64,000 nt of DNA from Caecibacteroides pullorum. Its GTDB lineage: Bacteria; Bacteroidota; Bacteroidia; Bacteroidales; Bacteroidaceae. The notes beneath the pieces were generated by a model that saw only the letters and a program-made list of their open reading frames with translations, was not told the origin of the DNA and ran no database searches. Shown one piece after another: positions 1-9,251 of this stretch. Positions within the stretch are counted from its first letter, which is position 1, and each line of letters opens with the position of its first letter. A program made the translations under genes and the position numbers. The stretch spans positions 62,001 to 126,000 of the forward strand of contig NZ_JAAZTS010000001.1 in NCBI RefSeq assembly GCF_019239235.1, given 5' to 3'.

Positions 1-573
1 CCAAAAGAGGGCGTCTACGGCCAGTACCACATAGCCGTGTCGGGCCAGGTAGTCGCCTACGTACTGCCCGTCATAGCATTGGCTGGCCCATTGGTCGGCA
101 TCCTCCATGACCTCGGGCGCGACGTGGAAGGGACGTACCATCTTTTCCTTTCCGATGGAGAAATGGGCGCCATGGTCGTGTAGCAGGACGATGGCGGGGA
201 AAGGTCCTTCGCCTTCAGGAACAAGCAGGTAGGCAGGGACGCGGCTCCATTCGGAGAGGTTGAAGCGTATCTTGCGGGCTTCGTAGCCATCGCGTTGTTC
301 GCGGTCGGTCACTTCCATGGCATACGCCTTGGGGGCGGGTTGGAGGTTCTGCATGCATTCGGCCAGCACGTGGCGTGCCTGTGCTTTCCATTTCGCAAAG
401 TCTTTTTCTTCCGCCTTTCCCCATGCCAGGGGGTAGGTGAGCTGTTGTTTCATCTGTTGGTAGAAGACGGGCATGTTGCCGGTCACTTCGTAGGCTGCGC
501 TGTCCGTCTGTGCGGAAGCGATTGAAAGGCTCAGGAGGGAGGCGAACAACAGGGGAAGAAGTTTGTGTTTCAT
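1..573 (-). CDS. Secreted alpha/beta hydrolase (esterase-like), partial
   Basis: Open to the left edge of the window; 191 residues are visible and the C-terminus is missing. It begins with a signal peptide (MKHKLLPLLFASLLSLSIASAQ), so it is probably periplasmic or secreted. The part around residues 110-190 has the alpha/beta-hydrolase look: PAYLLVPEGEGPFPAIVLLH, then DHGAHF, then GYVVLAVDALFW. This resembles the large dienelactone-hydrolase/acetyl-esterase-like families common beside Bacteroides PULs. The nucleophile elbow lies beyond the edge, so activity cannot be judged. It is divergent from the HTCS at 657, with a 83-base shared promoter region. A role in deacylating a glycan controlled by that HTCS is inference. 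Confidence 0.8.
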   Translation of the reverse strand, partial: MKHKLLPLLFASLLSLSIASAQTDSAAYEVTGNMPVFYQQMKQQLTYPLAWGKAEEKDFAKWKAQARHVLAECMQNLQPAPKAYAMEVTDREQRDGYEARKIRFNLSEWSRVPAYLLVPEGEGPFPAIVLLHDHGAHFSIGKEKMVRPFHVAPEVMEDADQWASQCYDGQYVGDYLARHGYVVLAVDALFW

Positions 574-596
574 ATTTGTGAGAGTTTTTTCGTGTG

Positions 597-605
597 ACAA
601 AAATA
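597..605 (-). promoter_or_regulatory. -7 promoter box for the hydrolase
   Basis: Read on the minus strand this is TATTTTTGT, matching the Bacteroidetes -7 consensus TAnnTTTGY, 24 bases ahead of the start codon at 573. No clear -33 box is seen. Confidence 0.5.
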
Positions 606-626
606 AAGTTTTTTTCATGAAATCCT

Positions 627-635
627 TATATTTGC
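627..635 (+). promoter_or_regulatory. -7 promoter box for the HTCS gene
   Basis: TATATTTGC matches TAnnTTTGY and lies 21 bases ahead of the ATG at 657. It supports that start and a very short leader. Confidence 0.55.
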
Positions 636-656
636 ATCCATATATTCGCGGATACT

Positions 657-3600
657 ATGAAGCAAAGGTTATTATATCTGATACTGGCCGTTTTGTCGGC
701 CCCCTTCTTGAAAGCACAGCCGGAGGGCTCTTTTACGCATTATTCGTCGGATGATGGTTTGTCCGAAAACACAGTCATGGACATGTTGCAGGACAGTCGT
801 GGCAACATGTGGTTCTCCACTTGGAATGGCATCAACAAGTTCGACGGCTATACTTTCAAAACGTACAAAGCGCGTCAGGACAATCAGATCGCTTTGACCA
901 GCAATCGGATGGACCACATGGAGCAGGACCGTTATGGCTTTATTTGGGTTCAGACCTATGACGATCGGGCTTTCCGCTTCGATCCTCGTACGGAGGTTTT
1001 CGAATCTGTACCGGCCGAAGGTGAGCCTGGCAGTCAGATGGCCGTTTCGTCCATCAAGGTGTTGGCCGACGGTACGGTTTGGTTGTTGAGCGGACGTGAA
1101 GGCGCGCTTCGTGTGACAACCGACTCTGTGAACTATCGGCTGACTACCACTTGGTATTCACCGACGTCGGAAGGGTTGCAGCTCTCTCATGTGTTTGATG
1201 TTTGTCGTGCAGACAGTTGCGAATGGGTTCTTTCGGATAATGGCTTGGGATGTTTCAGCCCAGGTTCGTCGATACCGACCGTTTATTTTGAAAATGGTGG
1301 TAGCAGGCAAAAACAGGGCTTCTATGCCATGGAAGATTGTGGCGACTATCTTCTTTTTGGTTCGGACAATGGTACCGTCTGGGTCTATCAGAAGCATACA
1401 AAGACGTTCAAGCCTGTCCAGCTCGATGCTGTTTCACGCATCAGTGGCATTAAATGTCTGAAGAAACTTTCGCAAGTCGTTGTTTCGACTCTTTCCGACG
1501 GCTTTTTTGTTTATACCCTGTCTACAGGCGAAGTGAGCCATTATTCGGCGGACAGTTTACCTCCTGAGAAGATAAAGGCAATTTATAGGGATTCGTCCGA
1601 TGAAATCTGGTTTGAACAGGACGTTGTGGGCGAAGTGGCCCATTTCAATCCTTATACCCGTAAGCTGAAGTGTGAGAAAGTGTATGCCGAACCTACCAAT
1701 ACCGACCGCTCACGTCCGGCTTTCCATATCCATGAAGACATCTTCGGCATGTTGTGGGTGCATCCTTATGGAGGAGGTTTTTCTTATTTCGATCGTAAAA
1801 ACAACTGCCTGCGTCCGTTTTACAACAGCATGACGGGCGAGAACTGGCGTTTTTCCAACAAGATACATTCTGCCTTCTCCGACCGTCAGGGCAATTTGTG
1901 GATGTGTACCCATTCCAAGGGGTTGGAAAAGGTGACGTTTCGTACGGAGCGTTTTCATCTGCTGTTTCTGGTCAATCATTCCTACGAATCTTTGAGTAAC
2001 GAAGTGCGCGCGCTTTGTGAGGATAAGGACGGCAACATGTGGGTCGGGCTGAAGGACGGCATGCTGCGTGTGTATGACAGAAATAGGAATGAGATAGGCT
2101 ATCTGACAGAAACTGGCACGGTAGCTAAGAGTGGAAAACCTCTGTTTGGTAATACCTATTACGTCATGCAGGACAGTAAAGACAATCTTTGGATAGCGAC
2201 GAAGGGAGCAGGAGTGGTGAAAGCTGAACCCATGCCAGGAAAGCTTCGTTACAGACTGACGCGCTATCGTTACAGTGCCGACGATGTCTACAGCCTGTCG
2301 GACGACAACGTTTATTGCATCTATGAAGATCGTCAAGGGCGTATCTGGATGGCAACATTTGCCAATGGTGTCAGCTATCTGACTCGCGATGCCGAAGGGA
2401 AGGAAATCTTCATCAGCCATCGCAACAATCTGAAAAATTTCCCCATCAAGTACTGTAGCAAAGTACGTTGCATTACGGGTGACTCGAAAGGACATCTTTG
2501 GATAGGTACTACCGTAGGCTTGCTAATGGTAAACGATGGTTTTGAGCGTCCTGAAGATGCCCGGTTTTATCATTATCTGCGTGCGCCTGAGAAGGCTAAT
2601 GCGTTGAGCAATAATGATATCCATTGGATTAAACCTACACGGAAGGGAGAACTGTATGTAGCTACTTTCGGAGGAGGGCTAAATCAATTGGTCGATTTGA
2701 ACGATGGCGGTCAGGCTCGTTTTAAGGCATATACTGTACGTGACGGACTTCCTTCGGACATTCTGCTTTCCATTCAGGAGGATAAGAAGGGACAGTTGTG
2801 GATCAGCACGGAGAACGGTCTGAGTAAATTTACTCCCGATCTGGAGCGTTTTGAAAACTTTCAGAACAAGTATAGCAACTCCAGTATTCGTTTCAGTGAG
2901 GCTGCTTCGGCGTATGCATCCGATGGAGATATGCTGTTTGGAACCAATCATGGCATTTTTTATTTCAACCCCGATTCCATCCAGAAGAGTATTTACGTGC
3001 CTCCCATTGTCCTGTCACAATTGCTATTGGCCAATGAACGGGTTTCTCCAGGGGAACATTCGTTGTTGAAACGTACGCTCGATGCTGTGGACGAATTGCA
3101 GTTATCTCATAGAGAGAATATCTTTACGATCCAATATGCAGCCTTGGACTTTACAGCCCCTTCAGATATCCAATATGCTTACATGCTGGATGGTTTCGAG
3201 AAAACGTGGAATTACGTGGGAAAACAACGGACGGCTACTTATACCAACTTGCCCAAAGGGCACTATGTGTTTAAGGTTCGTTCGACCAACGCAGATGGTG
3301 TGTGGTCCGACAATATACGTACGTTGGATATCGAGGTACTTCCTTCTTTTTGGGAGACTCCCTTTGCCTATTTCCTGTACGTGTTTTTCCTCCTGTTGAT
3401 TATGGTGACGGCGGTATATATTCTGTTTACCATCTACCGACTGAAACACAAGGTGGTGATGGAACAACAGCTGACTAATATGAAGCTGCGTTTCTTCACT
3501 GATATTTCGCACGAGTTGCGCACTCCCTTGACGTTGATATCCGGACCGCTGGAATATGTATTGGAAAATACCGCTTTGCCTGCTGATGCCAGAGAACAAT

Positions 3601-5096
3601 TGATGGTAGTCGAGCGGAACTCCAATCGTATGTTGCGTCTGATAAATCAAATATTAGACTTCCGTAAGATTCAGAATAAGAAGATGAAGATGCGCGTCCA
3701 ACATGTAGAAGTTGTAGGTTATACTCGTAAGATCATGGAAAATTTCGAGGCGCTGGCCGAGGAACACCACATCGATTTCTTGTTCGAAACAGAAAAGGAA
3801 GCGATTTATCTGTGGGTGGATATCGATAAGTATGAAAAGATTGTCTATAATCTTTTGTCGAATGCCTTTAAATATACTCCTGAGGGAAAAATGATTACGG
3901 TGTTTGTGCGTGAGAATGAACAGACAGTGTCTGTTGGCGTTCAGGATCAAGGTATAGGAATTGCAGAAAACAAAAAGAAATCTTTGTTTGTCCGTTTTGA
4001 AAATCTGGTGGATACCAATCTGTTTAACCAATCCAGTTCGGGTATTGGCTTGTCCTTGGTACGCGAGCTGGTGGAGATGCACAAAGCAAGCATTTCTGTA
4101 GATAGTAAGCTGGGCGAAGGCAGTTGTTTCCGTGTTGATTTCCTGAAAGGAAGGGAGCATTATGACGAAACGGTAGAGATTTTGCAGAGTGATCTGAACG
4201 TATCTGGAGTAGATTCTCCATCGGTTACAATGTCAGAATCCCACGCTTCGCATGAAGATGTACATCCTGAAGAGGGAGATCTGTCGTCGGTAAAGAGTCT
4301 GATGCTGCTGGTTGAAGACAATGCGGAATTGCGTTTGTTCCTTCGCAGCATTTTTGCATCCGATTATCGGGTTGTGGAAGCTGCGAATGGGGTAGAGGGC
4401 TTTGACAAGGCTTTGAATCTGGTGCCGGATATTATCATTAGCGATGTCATGATGCCCGAGAAAGACGGTCTTGAGATGATGAAGGAATTGCGTAGTGAAA
4501 TGACTACCAGCCATATTCCAATGATCCTGCTTACAGCCAAGACGGCTATAGAAAGTAAATTGGAGGGCTTGGAGTATGGTGCCGATGATTATATTACGAA
4601 ACCTTTCAGTGCCACTTATCTGAAAGCTCGTGTGAAGAATATCCTGCTTCGCAGGCAGAAACTTCAGGAACTGTATCGCGAACAGTTGATGAATGCCGGA
4701 AGCATGATGTCGGTGGAAGAAGTGCACGAAGAGGAGAAGGTTCCTGATATGTCGCCCAACGATCGTAAGTTTATGGATAAGCTGATGGAGCTGATGGAGA
4801 AGAACATGGATAACGGTGACTTGATCGTCGACGACTTGGTACAGCACATGGCAGTGAGCCGTTCGGTTTTCTTCAAGAAACTGAAAACGCTTACAGGTCT
4901 GGCTCCTGTAGAATTTATCAAGGAAGTGCGTATTAATCGTGCTGTTCAGCTCATAGAAACAGGTGAGTTTTCCATGACTCAGATTGCGTACATGGTTGGC
5001 ATCAATGATCCCCGTTACTTCAGCAAGTGTTTCAAGCAGAAGATGGGGATGACTCCGACGGAATATAAGGAAGCAAGAAGAAAAAAACAGAATTGA
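657..5096 (+). CDS. Hybrid two-component system sensor/regulator (HTCS)
   Basis: A 1479-residue one-protein two-component system of the Bacteroides PUL type. In order: signal peptide (about 1-21); an extracytoplasmic sensor built of repeated two-component-regulator propeller blades (recurrent D-x-x-G-x-x-W motifs such as DSRGNMWFST, DKDGNMWVGL, DRQGRIWMAT) to about 770; a YYY domain (about 800-895); one membrane helix (about 898-930); HisKA with DISHELRTPLT and phospho-acceptor His952; HATPase_c; a receiver domain (VEDN at 1219-1222, phospho-acceptor Asp1263, Lys1315); and a C-terminal AraC-type HTH (about 1375-1475). Such proteins bind an oligosaccharide in the periplasm and switch on a nearby PUL. 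The plus-strand neighbours are not glycan genes, so the target is either the locus to the left (starting with the hydrolase) or the pectin-type PUL at 12.6-25 kb. All catalytic residues look intact. Confidence 0.95.
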   Translation: MKQRLLYLILAVLSAPFLKAQPEGSFTHYSSDDGLSENTVMDMLQDSRGNMWFSTWNGINKFDGYTFKTYKARQDNQIALTSNRMDHMEQDRYGFIWVQTYDDRAFRFDPRTEVFESVPAEGEPGSQMAVSSIKVLADGTVWLLSGREGALRVTTDSVNYRLTTTWYSPTSEGLQLSHVFDVCRADSCEWVLSDNGLGCFSPGSSIPTVYFENGGSRQKQGFYAMEDCGDYLLFGSDNGTVWVYQKHTKTFKPVQLDAVSRISGIKCLKKLSQVVVSTLSDGFFVYTLSTGEVSHYSADSLPPEKIKAIYRDSSDEIWFEQDVVGEVAHFNPYTRKLKCEKVYAEPTNTDRSRPAFHIHEDIFGMLWVHPYGGGFSYFDRKNNCLRPFYNSMTGENWRFSNKIHSAFSDRQGNLWMCTHSKGLEKVTFRTERFHLLFLVNHSYESLSNEVRALCEDKDGNMWVGLKDGMLRVYDRNRNEIGYLTETGTVAKSGKPLFGNTYYVMQDSKDNLWIATKGAGVVKAEPMPGKLRYRLTRYRYSADDVYSLSDDNVYCIYEDRQGRIWMATFANGVSYLTRDAEGKEIFISHRNNLKNFPIKYCSKVRCITGDSKGHLWIGTTVGLLMVNDGFERPEDARFYHYLRAPEKANALSNNDIHWIKPTRKGELYVATFGGGLNQLVDLNDGGQARFKAYTVRDGLPSDILLSIQEDKKGQLWISTENGLSKFTPDLERFENFQNKYSNSSIRFSEAASAYASDGDMLFGTNHGIFYFNPDSIQKSIYVPPIVLSQLLLANERVSPGEHSLLKRTLDAVDELQLSHRENIFTIQYAALDFTAPSDIQYAYMLDGFEKTWNYVGKQRTATYTNLPKGHYVFKVRSTNADGVWSDNIRTLDIEVLPSFWETPFAYFLYVFFLLLIMVTAVYILFTIYRLKHKVVMEQQLTNMKLRFFTDISHELRTPLTLISGPLEYVLENTALPADAREQLMVVERNSNRMLRLINQILDFRKIQNKKMKMRVQHVEVVGYTRKIMENFEALAEEHHIDFLFETEKEAIYLWVDIDKYEKIVYNLLSNAFKYTPEGKMITVFVRENEQTVSVGVQDQGIGIAENKKKSLFVRFENLVDTNLFNQSSSGIGLSLVRELVEMHKASISVDSKLGEGSCFRVDFLKGREHYDETVEILQSDLNVSGVDSPSVTMSESHASHEDVHPEEGDLSSVKSLMLLVEDNAELRLFLRSIFASDYRVVEAANGVEGFDKALNLVPDIIISDVMMPEKDGLEMMKELRSEMTTSHIPMILLTAKTAIESKLEGLEYGADDYITKPFSATYLKARVKNILLRRQKLQELYREQLMNAGSMMSVEEVHEEEKVPDMSPNDRKFMDKLMELMEKNMDNGDLIVDDLVQHMAVSRSVFFKKLKTLTGLAPVEFIKEVRINRAVQLIETGEFSMTQIAYMVGINDPRYFSKCFKQKMGMTPTEYKEARRKKQN

Positions 5097-5103
5097 TTTC
5101 TTG

Positions 5104-5156
5104 AACCGCACTTTTGCGGGGAGCATGTGCTCAATGGTTCGGTTTTTGTTTTTATT
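5104..5156 (+). terminator. Terminator after the HTCS gene
   Basis: AACCG (5104-5108) pairs with CGGTT (5140-5144). Inside are CCGCA/TGCGG and the palindrome GAGCATGTGCTC (5121-5132). A T-rich tail follows at once. Confidence 0.7.
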
Positions 5157-5503
5157 GTGATATAAGAAAAAATTACTATTTGATTCAAGAGCGCATCAAG
5201 ATGGTAAATGCTTCGATTTAAGAATTTTGTCATTCTGTGAATAATGTAATTTTCTATCTTATTTCTGATAATATGCTGTATATCAATGATAAGACAGGGC
5301 TCTTTGGTGAGATTTTTTAAGCTCAACGCTCACGACCGCCACTATGGACCCCTTGTCGAGAGAGAAAAATTTTATAAAAAGTTAAAATGTAAAATATAAT
5401 AACTGTATTGGGGCTTGTAAATGTTCCACAGATATACAAGGAAAGGTGAGATTATCATATCTCGGCTGTATTCACGCTACGTTGTTTTGTATGAAAATAA
5501 TAG
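5157..5503. other. Non-coding stretch with left arm of an inverted repeat
   Basis: AT-rich sequence without a credible gene. The only structure I see is the 5312-5360 repeat arm, annotated separately. The frame of the next gene is closed by a TAG at 5501. Confidence 0.5.
5312..5360 (+). repeat. Inverted repeat, left arm
   Basis: The core TTTTAAGCTCAACGCTCACG recurs exactly, inverted, at 12316-12335. Similarity continues inward as TGGAC-CCC-TGTCGAG, so each arm spans roughly 45-50 bases. The two arms bound the block from 5.3 to 12.3 kb. Confidence 0.7.
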
Positions 5504-5527
5504 GATAAAACGCAGAATAAAGCGAAT

Positions 5528-5923
5528 TTGAGCATTCTCACTGACGGTCAGAGGGTTTGGCTTCGGGTGGCACGGAATGACATAAGGGCGGAAAAACGGA
5601 TTTGGGCGGATTACAGCAATAGATGCAAGGTATTTTCTCTTTTGGTCGGCATGGGCGTCGTGTGCAGCCTCTCCGTCTGGGGAAACATCGAACTCTGGAA
5701 GTCCAAACGCCAATATGCGGACGATGCTTTGAAGTTCCGTGTTATCCGTTCATGGGGAGGATGCAACGCAAAGACCATCCTTTGGCTAAACGATGTGTTC
5801 GACATCCGGCGTGACGAGGAAACCATTGAATGGCTGCGCCAAGAGGCTGACGGCTATGACAGGGACTTGAAAGCTGTATCCGACAGCCTGATGCAAGATA
5901 AAATCAGGCAACAAGGGGAATAA
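5528..5923 (+). pseudogene. 5'-truncated small membrane protein, probable mobile-element remnant
   Basis: The open frame runs from 5504 and encodes about 131 residues from the first usable start, which is TTG at 5528. No ATG exists between the TAG at 5501 and the core, and no ribosome site is visible. One membrane helix (about residues 35-57, VFSLLVGMGVVCSLSVWGNI) is followed by a charged, helix-rich tail with many D, E and R residues. The composition recalls small accessory proteins of Bacteroides conjugative or mobilisable elements, but I cannot name a family. Odd start, missing 5' end and position just inside an inverted repeat suggest a leftover of an integrated element. It could instead be a live gene using TTG. 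Confidence 0.45.
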
Positions 5924-5948
5924 TTTGTAATTCTATTTGCATTTACAA

Positions 5949-5989
5949 TTTACGACAGAGGGATATTAAATGTATCCCTTTGCCGTAAA
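5949..5989. terminator. Hairpin between convergent genes
   Basis: TTTACGACAGAGGGATA and TATCCCTTTGCCGTAAA pair at 15 of 17 positions around a 7-base loop. It sits between the remnant (+) and the aldo-keto reductase (-), as expected of a two-way terminator, though the T-runs are weak. Confidence 0.5.
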
Positions 5990-6012
5990 TATACAAAGAC
6001 CGTCACCTTTTA

Positions 6013-6879
6013 TCATTTATTCGGGTTAAAATTCTTATCGTAGTTAATAAGATATTTGGCCATTGCCGGGTCATTGAAGTCCACTTTCAATTTGCCTGTG
6101 TCCATCTTGCGTATGGTTTCCATATCTTCTTCTGATAACTTGAAATCATCAATGGCGAGATTGCTTGCCATACGTTCCTTATGAATAGATTTCGGTATGG
6201 CTACAATGCCTTCGTTGAGCAAAAACTTCAAGGCTACTTGCGCATTGGTCTTACCATATTTGTCTCCGATGGCTTTCAAGGTCTCGTTGGTAAAAATGCC
6301 GTCAGTTCCTTGTGCAAGCGGTCCCCATGCCATTAACTGCGTACCGTAATCCTTAATGAGTTCACGCATTTTTCGCTGTTGGGAGAAAACGTGAGTTTCC
6401 AATTGCAGCACGGCTGGTTTCACCTCCATGTTTTCCACCAAATCCACAAAACGGGCATCGTAGAAATTACTCAAACCGATGGCACGAGCTTTGCCCTCTT
6501 TGTAGGCCTTTTCCAGTGCACGGTAAGTCCCGTAATAGTCTCCGAAAGGTTGGTGGATAAGCAAGAGGTCAACGTAATCTGTCTTCAATTTGTGGAGCGA
6601 TTCGTCTATGCTTCGGGCTGCGTTTGCTTCGCCTGCATTGGAAATCCATACCTTGGTTGTAAGGAACAGCTCGTTCCGGGGTACGCCACATTTGCTGATA
6701 GCTGCGCCCACACCTTCCTCGTTGTAATAAGCCTGTGCCGTGTCTATCAGGCGATAACCTACGCTGATGGCATCCAACACACAACGTTCGCACTCTTCCG
6801 GGCTGACGAGGAATACACCGTAGCCCAACATCGGCATCTCAACGCCGTTGTTCAGTTTAATCGTTTTCATATCAGTCAT
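6013..6879 (-). CDS. Aldo-keto reductase (2,5-diketogluconate reductase-like)
   Basis: A 288-residue NADPH-type aldo/keto reductase in the AKR5-like group, cytosolic. The catalytic tetrad is recognisable: Asp and Tyr in LIDTAQAYYNEEGVG, Lys in LFLTTKVW, His in LLIHQPFGDY. The C-terminal cofactor-binding motif AIPKSIHKERM is present. Length and order match the family. Its start overlaps the last bases of the preceding aldo-keto reductase, so the two are probably co-translated; an in-frame ATG 9 bases further in (6870) is an alternative start. The natural substrate (aldehyde, diketone or keto-sugar) cannot be read from sequence. Confidence 0.9.
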   Translation of the reverse strand: MTDMKTIKLNNGVEMPMLGYGVFLVSPEECERCVLDAISVGYRLIDTAQAYYNEEGVGAAISKCGVPRNELFLTTKVWISNAGEANAARSIDESLHKLKTDYVDLLLIHQPFGDYYGTYRALEKAYKEGKARAIGLSNFYDARFVDLVENMEVKPAVLQLETHVFSQQRKMRELIKDYGTQLMAWGPLAQGTDGIFTNETLKAIGDKYGKTNAQVALKFLLNEGIVAIPKSIHKERMASNLAIDDFKLSEEDMETIRKMDTGKLKVDFNDPAMAKYLINYDKNFNPNK

Positions 6880-7720
6880 GTATTTTATAAGTTCCGAATC
6901 CTCTTACGGTAGGTAAGTCCATGTCGTCATAAATGGGGCTTTTGCCCGTGTCCAGTCCGGAGATGGCTTTCATATCCTCATCCGTAAGCGTGAAATCAAA
7001 GATATTCAAGTTTTCTATCATCCGTTCCTTGCGAACACTTTTCGGGATGATGATGATGCCGCGCTGGTTCAGCCAACGCAGGATGACATTGCCCACTGTC
7101 TTGTCGTGATGCTTCGCAATGGTTTGCAGCACGGGGTTGTGGAAGATGTCGTTTTTCCCTTCGGCAAACGGTGCCCATGCCTCGTGTACGATACCTTCCT
7201 GGCGCAGGAAAGCATTGGCTTCTTTCTGCTGAAAGAACGGATGGGTCTCTAATTGGTTGACGGCAGGTTTCACCTCGTTGTGCAGGAAGAGGTCTTGTAC
7301 CCGCTCGCTCCAAAAACTGGTGATGCCGATGGCACGGATGCGCCCCTCCTTGTACAATCTTTCGCAAGCCCGCCAAGCCGCATAGTAATTGCCGTAAGGC
7401 TTGTGCAGCAGGTAGAGGTCCAAGTAATCCAGCCCCAAAAGTTTCATCGACTTGTCGAAAGCACGCAGGGTGTCATCGTACTCATAGTCCTGCACCCACA
7501 GTTTGGTGGTGATGAACAAGTCCTCGCGTTTCAATCCACTGCGGCGGATGGCATTGCCCACTTGCTCCTCGTTGAAATAAGAGGCAGCCGTGTCTATCAT
7601 CCGGTAGCCGACTTCCAACGCATCGCTAACCACTTTTTCAGTCTCGTTTACCGGAATCTGGAATACGCCGAAGCCGATGGCCGGCATCGTCACTCCGTTG
7701 TTCAATTTTACTTCTTTCAT
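6872..7720 (-). CDS. Aldo-keto reductase, paralogue of the next gene
   Basis: A 282-residue aldo/keto reductase sharing layout with its neighbour: MIDTAASYFNEEQVG (Asp, Tyr), LFITTKLWV (Lys), LYLLHKPYGNYY (His), IIPKSVRKERM (cofactor). The two sequences are clearly related but well diverged, so the tandem pair is an old duplication or two separate acquisitions. It is first in the two-gene unit and has its own -7 box 46 bases upstream. Expected role: NADPH-dependent reduction of reactive carbonyls. Confidence 0.9.
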   Translation of the reverse strand: MKEVKLNNGVTMPAIGFGVFQIPVNETEKVVSDALEVGYRMIDTAASYFNEEQVGNAIRRSGLKREDLFITTKLWVQDYEYDDTLRAFDKSMKLLGLDYLDLYLLHKPYGNYYAAWRACERLYKEGRIRAIGITSFWSERVQDLFLHNEVKPAVNQLETHPFFQQKEANAFLRQEGIVHEAWAPFAEGKNDIFHNPVLQTIAKHHDKTVGNVILRWLNQRGIIIIPKSVRKERMIENLNIFDFTLTDEDMKAISGLDTGKSPIYDDMDLPTVRGFGTYKIHD

Positions 7721-7765
7721 TTCTATTCGTATTTTAATATTCTTTTTCCTGTTTTTAATGACGAT

Positions 7766-7774
7766 ACAAAATTA
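7766..7774 (-). promoter_or_regulatory. -7 promoter box for the tandem aldo-keto reductases
   Basis: Minus-strand TAATTTTGT fits TAnnTTTGY, with a TTG about 17 bases upstream as a partial -33. It separates this pair from the upstream MFS unit. Confidence 0.5.
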
Positions 7775-7843
7775 AGATAATCAATTGACAATGCAGTTAT
7801 ACAAAAAGACGGGTTATTTATACCTTTTTTCGGTTATTTACCT

Positions 7844-9235
7844 TTAGCGATGTTTTGAGCCGCCTGCTTTTAGTGTATACAGATAGCGCATAGACGGGAA
7901 AGCCGAAATTCCCAAGGCCAGTATGATACAAACGAGAGCCACGGCCATGCCTATATGACAACGCATTCCTGCATCTACGACACCATTGCTTGCCGCTGTC
8001 ATCAACGAAAGTCCCAATGCACCTCCTATCTGATGAGAGGCATTGACCAATCCGGATGCCGCACCGGAATCACGCTTGTCAACATCTTCTATCCCCAAAT
8101 TGGTCAGCGGACTCATAGCCAACCCTTGCCCGATACCAATAAACAGCATAGGAAAAGCTATCCCGTATAGATATGATTTTCCAACAGTCAAGGACAAGAG
8201 CAAAAAGAAGCCTAAAAGAACAAGAGACAAACCGACATACAAGATTTTCTTATTGCCATATTTATGCACTAATTTGGGGACTTCCACCGCACCTAAAAAT
8301 GTGGTGATAGTCATTGGCAGGAACGCCAGTCCGGTCAATAAGGGGGTAAAGTGGAATGCATCCTGCATGAATTCGGATATGAAGAAATTATACCCCATCA
8401 AGGCGGCGATGAGCAACGCCCTTGCCACGTATGCGTTCCTTCTTGTACGGCTGTGGAACAAGGACAAAGGCATGATGGGCATAGGGGCTTTTTGTTCGGC
8501 ATGTACCAACAGGGTAAGAAGTACAATGCCCGACACGAGCCATAAAGCTACAGCTGATGCTCCGTCTATGGCATAGATTACGCAAAACACGCCAGCCACC
8601 GACAGTAGTGTGCCGATTATGTCGAAACGATGCTTTGTCAAGTCGGCATTGAGCAGATATTTCACGGAAAGGAAAAGCATGACGCCGACTATCGGCACAT
8701 TTATCAGGAATCCGTCCCTCCACGTAAGATACGTTGTAACCGCACCTCCAATAATAAGCCCGAAACACAGACCTATTCCCGATATAGAACCGTACCAAGC
8801 TACGGCTTTCGTCCGTTTTTCCCCTTCAAAGTAGTCCATTATCAATGCCAATGCCGCAGGTGCCATGACTGCCGCCCCGACACCTTGTACAAACCGTGCG
8901 GCAATCATGATTCCTGCCGAAGGAGCCACCCCTGCACCCAGTGACCCGAAGCCAAACAGCATCAATGAAAGATTGAACATCCGTTTCCGTCCGAGCGTAT
9001 CACCCAACCGTCCTCCCAGCAGCATGAATCCGCCAAATACTAGCACATAGGCGTTTTGCACCCATGACAAGGATACACTTGACAACTGCAAGTCCTCCGC
9101 AATTCTCTTCAACCCGGTGATGACAATAGAGCCATCTATTGCTGTGATAAAGTAACTGGATAAGACAAGAAACAGGGCAATGCTTTTCACTGTCCGTTCA
9201 TTGCATTTCCTGTTTTCCTTGATACATTCAAACAT
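7844..9235 (-). CDS. MFS drug-efflux-type transporter (DHA2/EmrB-QacA-like)
   Basis: A 463-residue inner-membrane transporter with about 14 hydrophobic segments. Family marks are DGSIVITGLKRIAEDL in the first helix, WVQNAYVL, and GGRLGDTLGRKRMF in the 2-3 loop. These are typical of proton-driven multidrug exporters of the EmrB/QacA group. A longer frame begins at a TTG (9265) overlapping the upstream gene; I chose the ATG at 9235, which gives a normal N-terminus and a 16-base gap. It is last in the unit 10867-9252-9235, after an aldo-keto reductase and a cyclophilin-like protein. That context suggests detoxify-and-export of an electrophile or antimicrobial. The substrate is unknown. Confidence 0.88.
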   Translation of the reverse strand: MFECIKENRKCNERTVKSIALFLVLSSYFITAIDGSIVITGLKRIAEDLQLSSVSLSWVQNAYVLVFGGFMLLGGRLGDTLGRKRMFNLSLMLFGFGSLGAGVAPSAGIMIAARFVQGVGAAVMAPAALALIMDYFEGEKRTKAVAWYGSISGIGLCFGLIIGGAVTTYLTWRDGFLINVPIVGVMLFLSVKYLLNADLTKHRFDIIGTLLSVAGVFCVIYAIDGASAVALWLVSGIVLLTLLVHAEQKAPMPIMPLSLFHSRTRRNAYVARALLIAALMGYNFFISEFMQDAFHFTPLLTGLAFLPMTITTFLGAVEVPKLVHKYGNKKILYVGLSLVLLGFFLLLSLTVGKSYLYGIAFPMLFIGIGQGLAMSPLTNLGIEDVDKRDSGAASGLVNASHQIGGALGLSLMTAASNGVVDAGMRCHIGMAVALVCIILALGISAFPSMRYLYTLKAGGSKHR

Positions 9236-9251
9236 AAAACAACATTCTGTC

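Noticed and set aside
4233-5126. A 297-codon minus-strand frame over the HTCS receiver region
   Set aside because: Antisense to conserved receiver and HTH motifs; no start signals.
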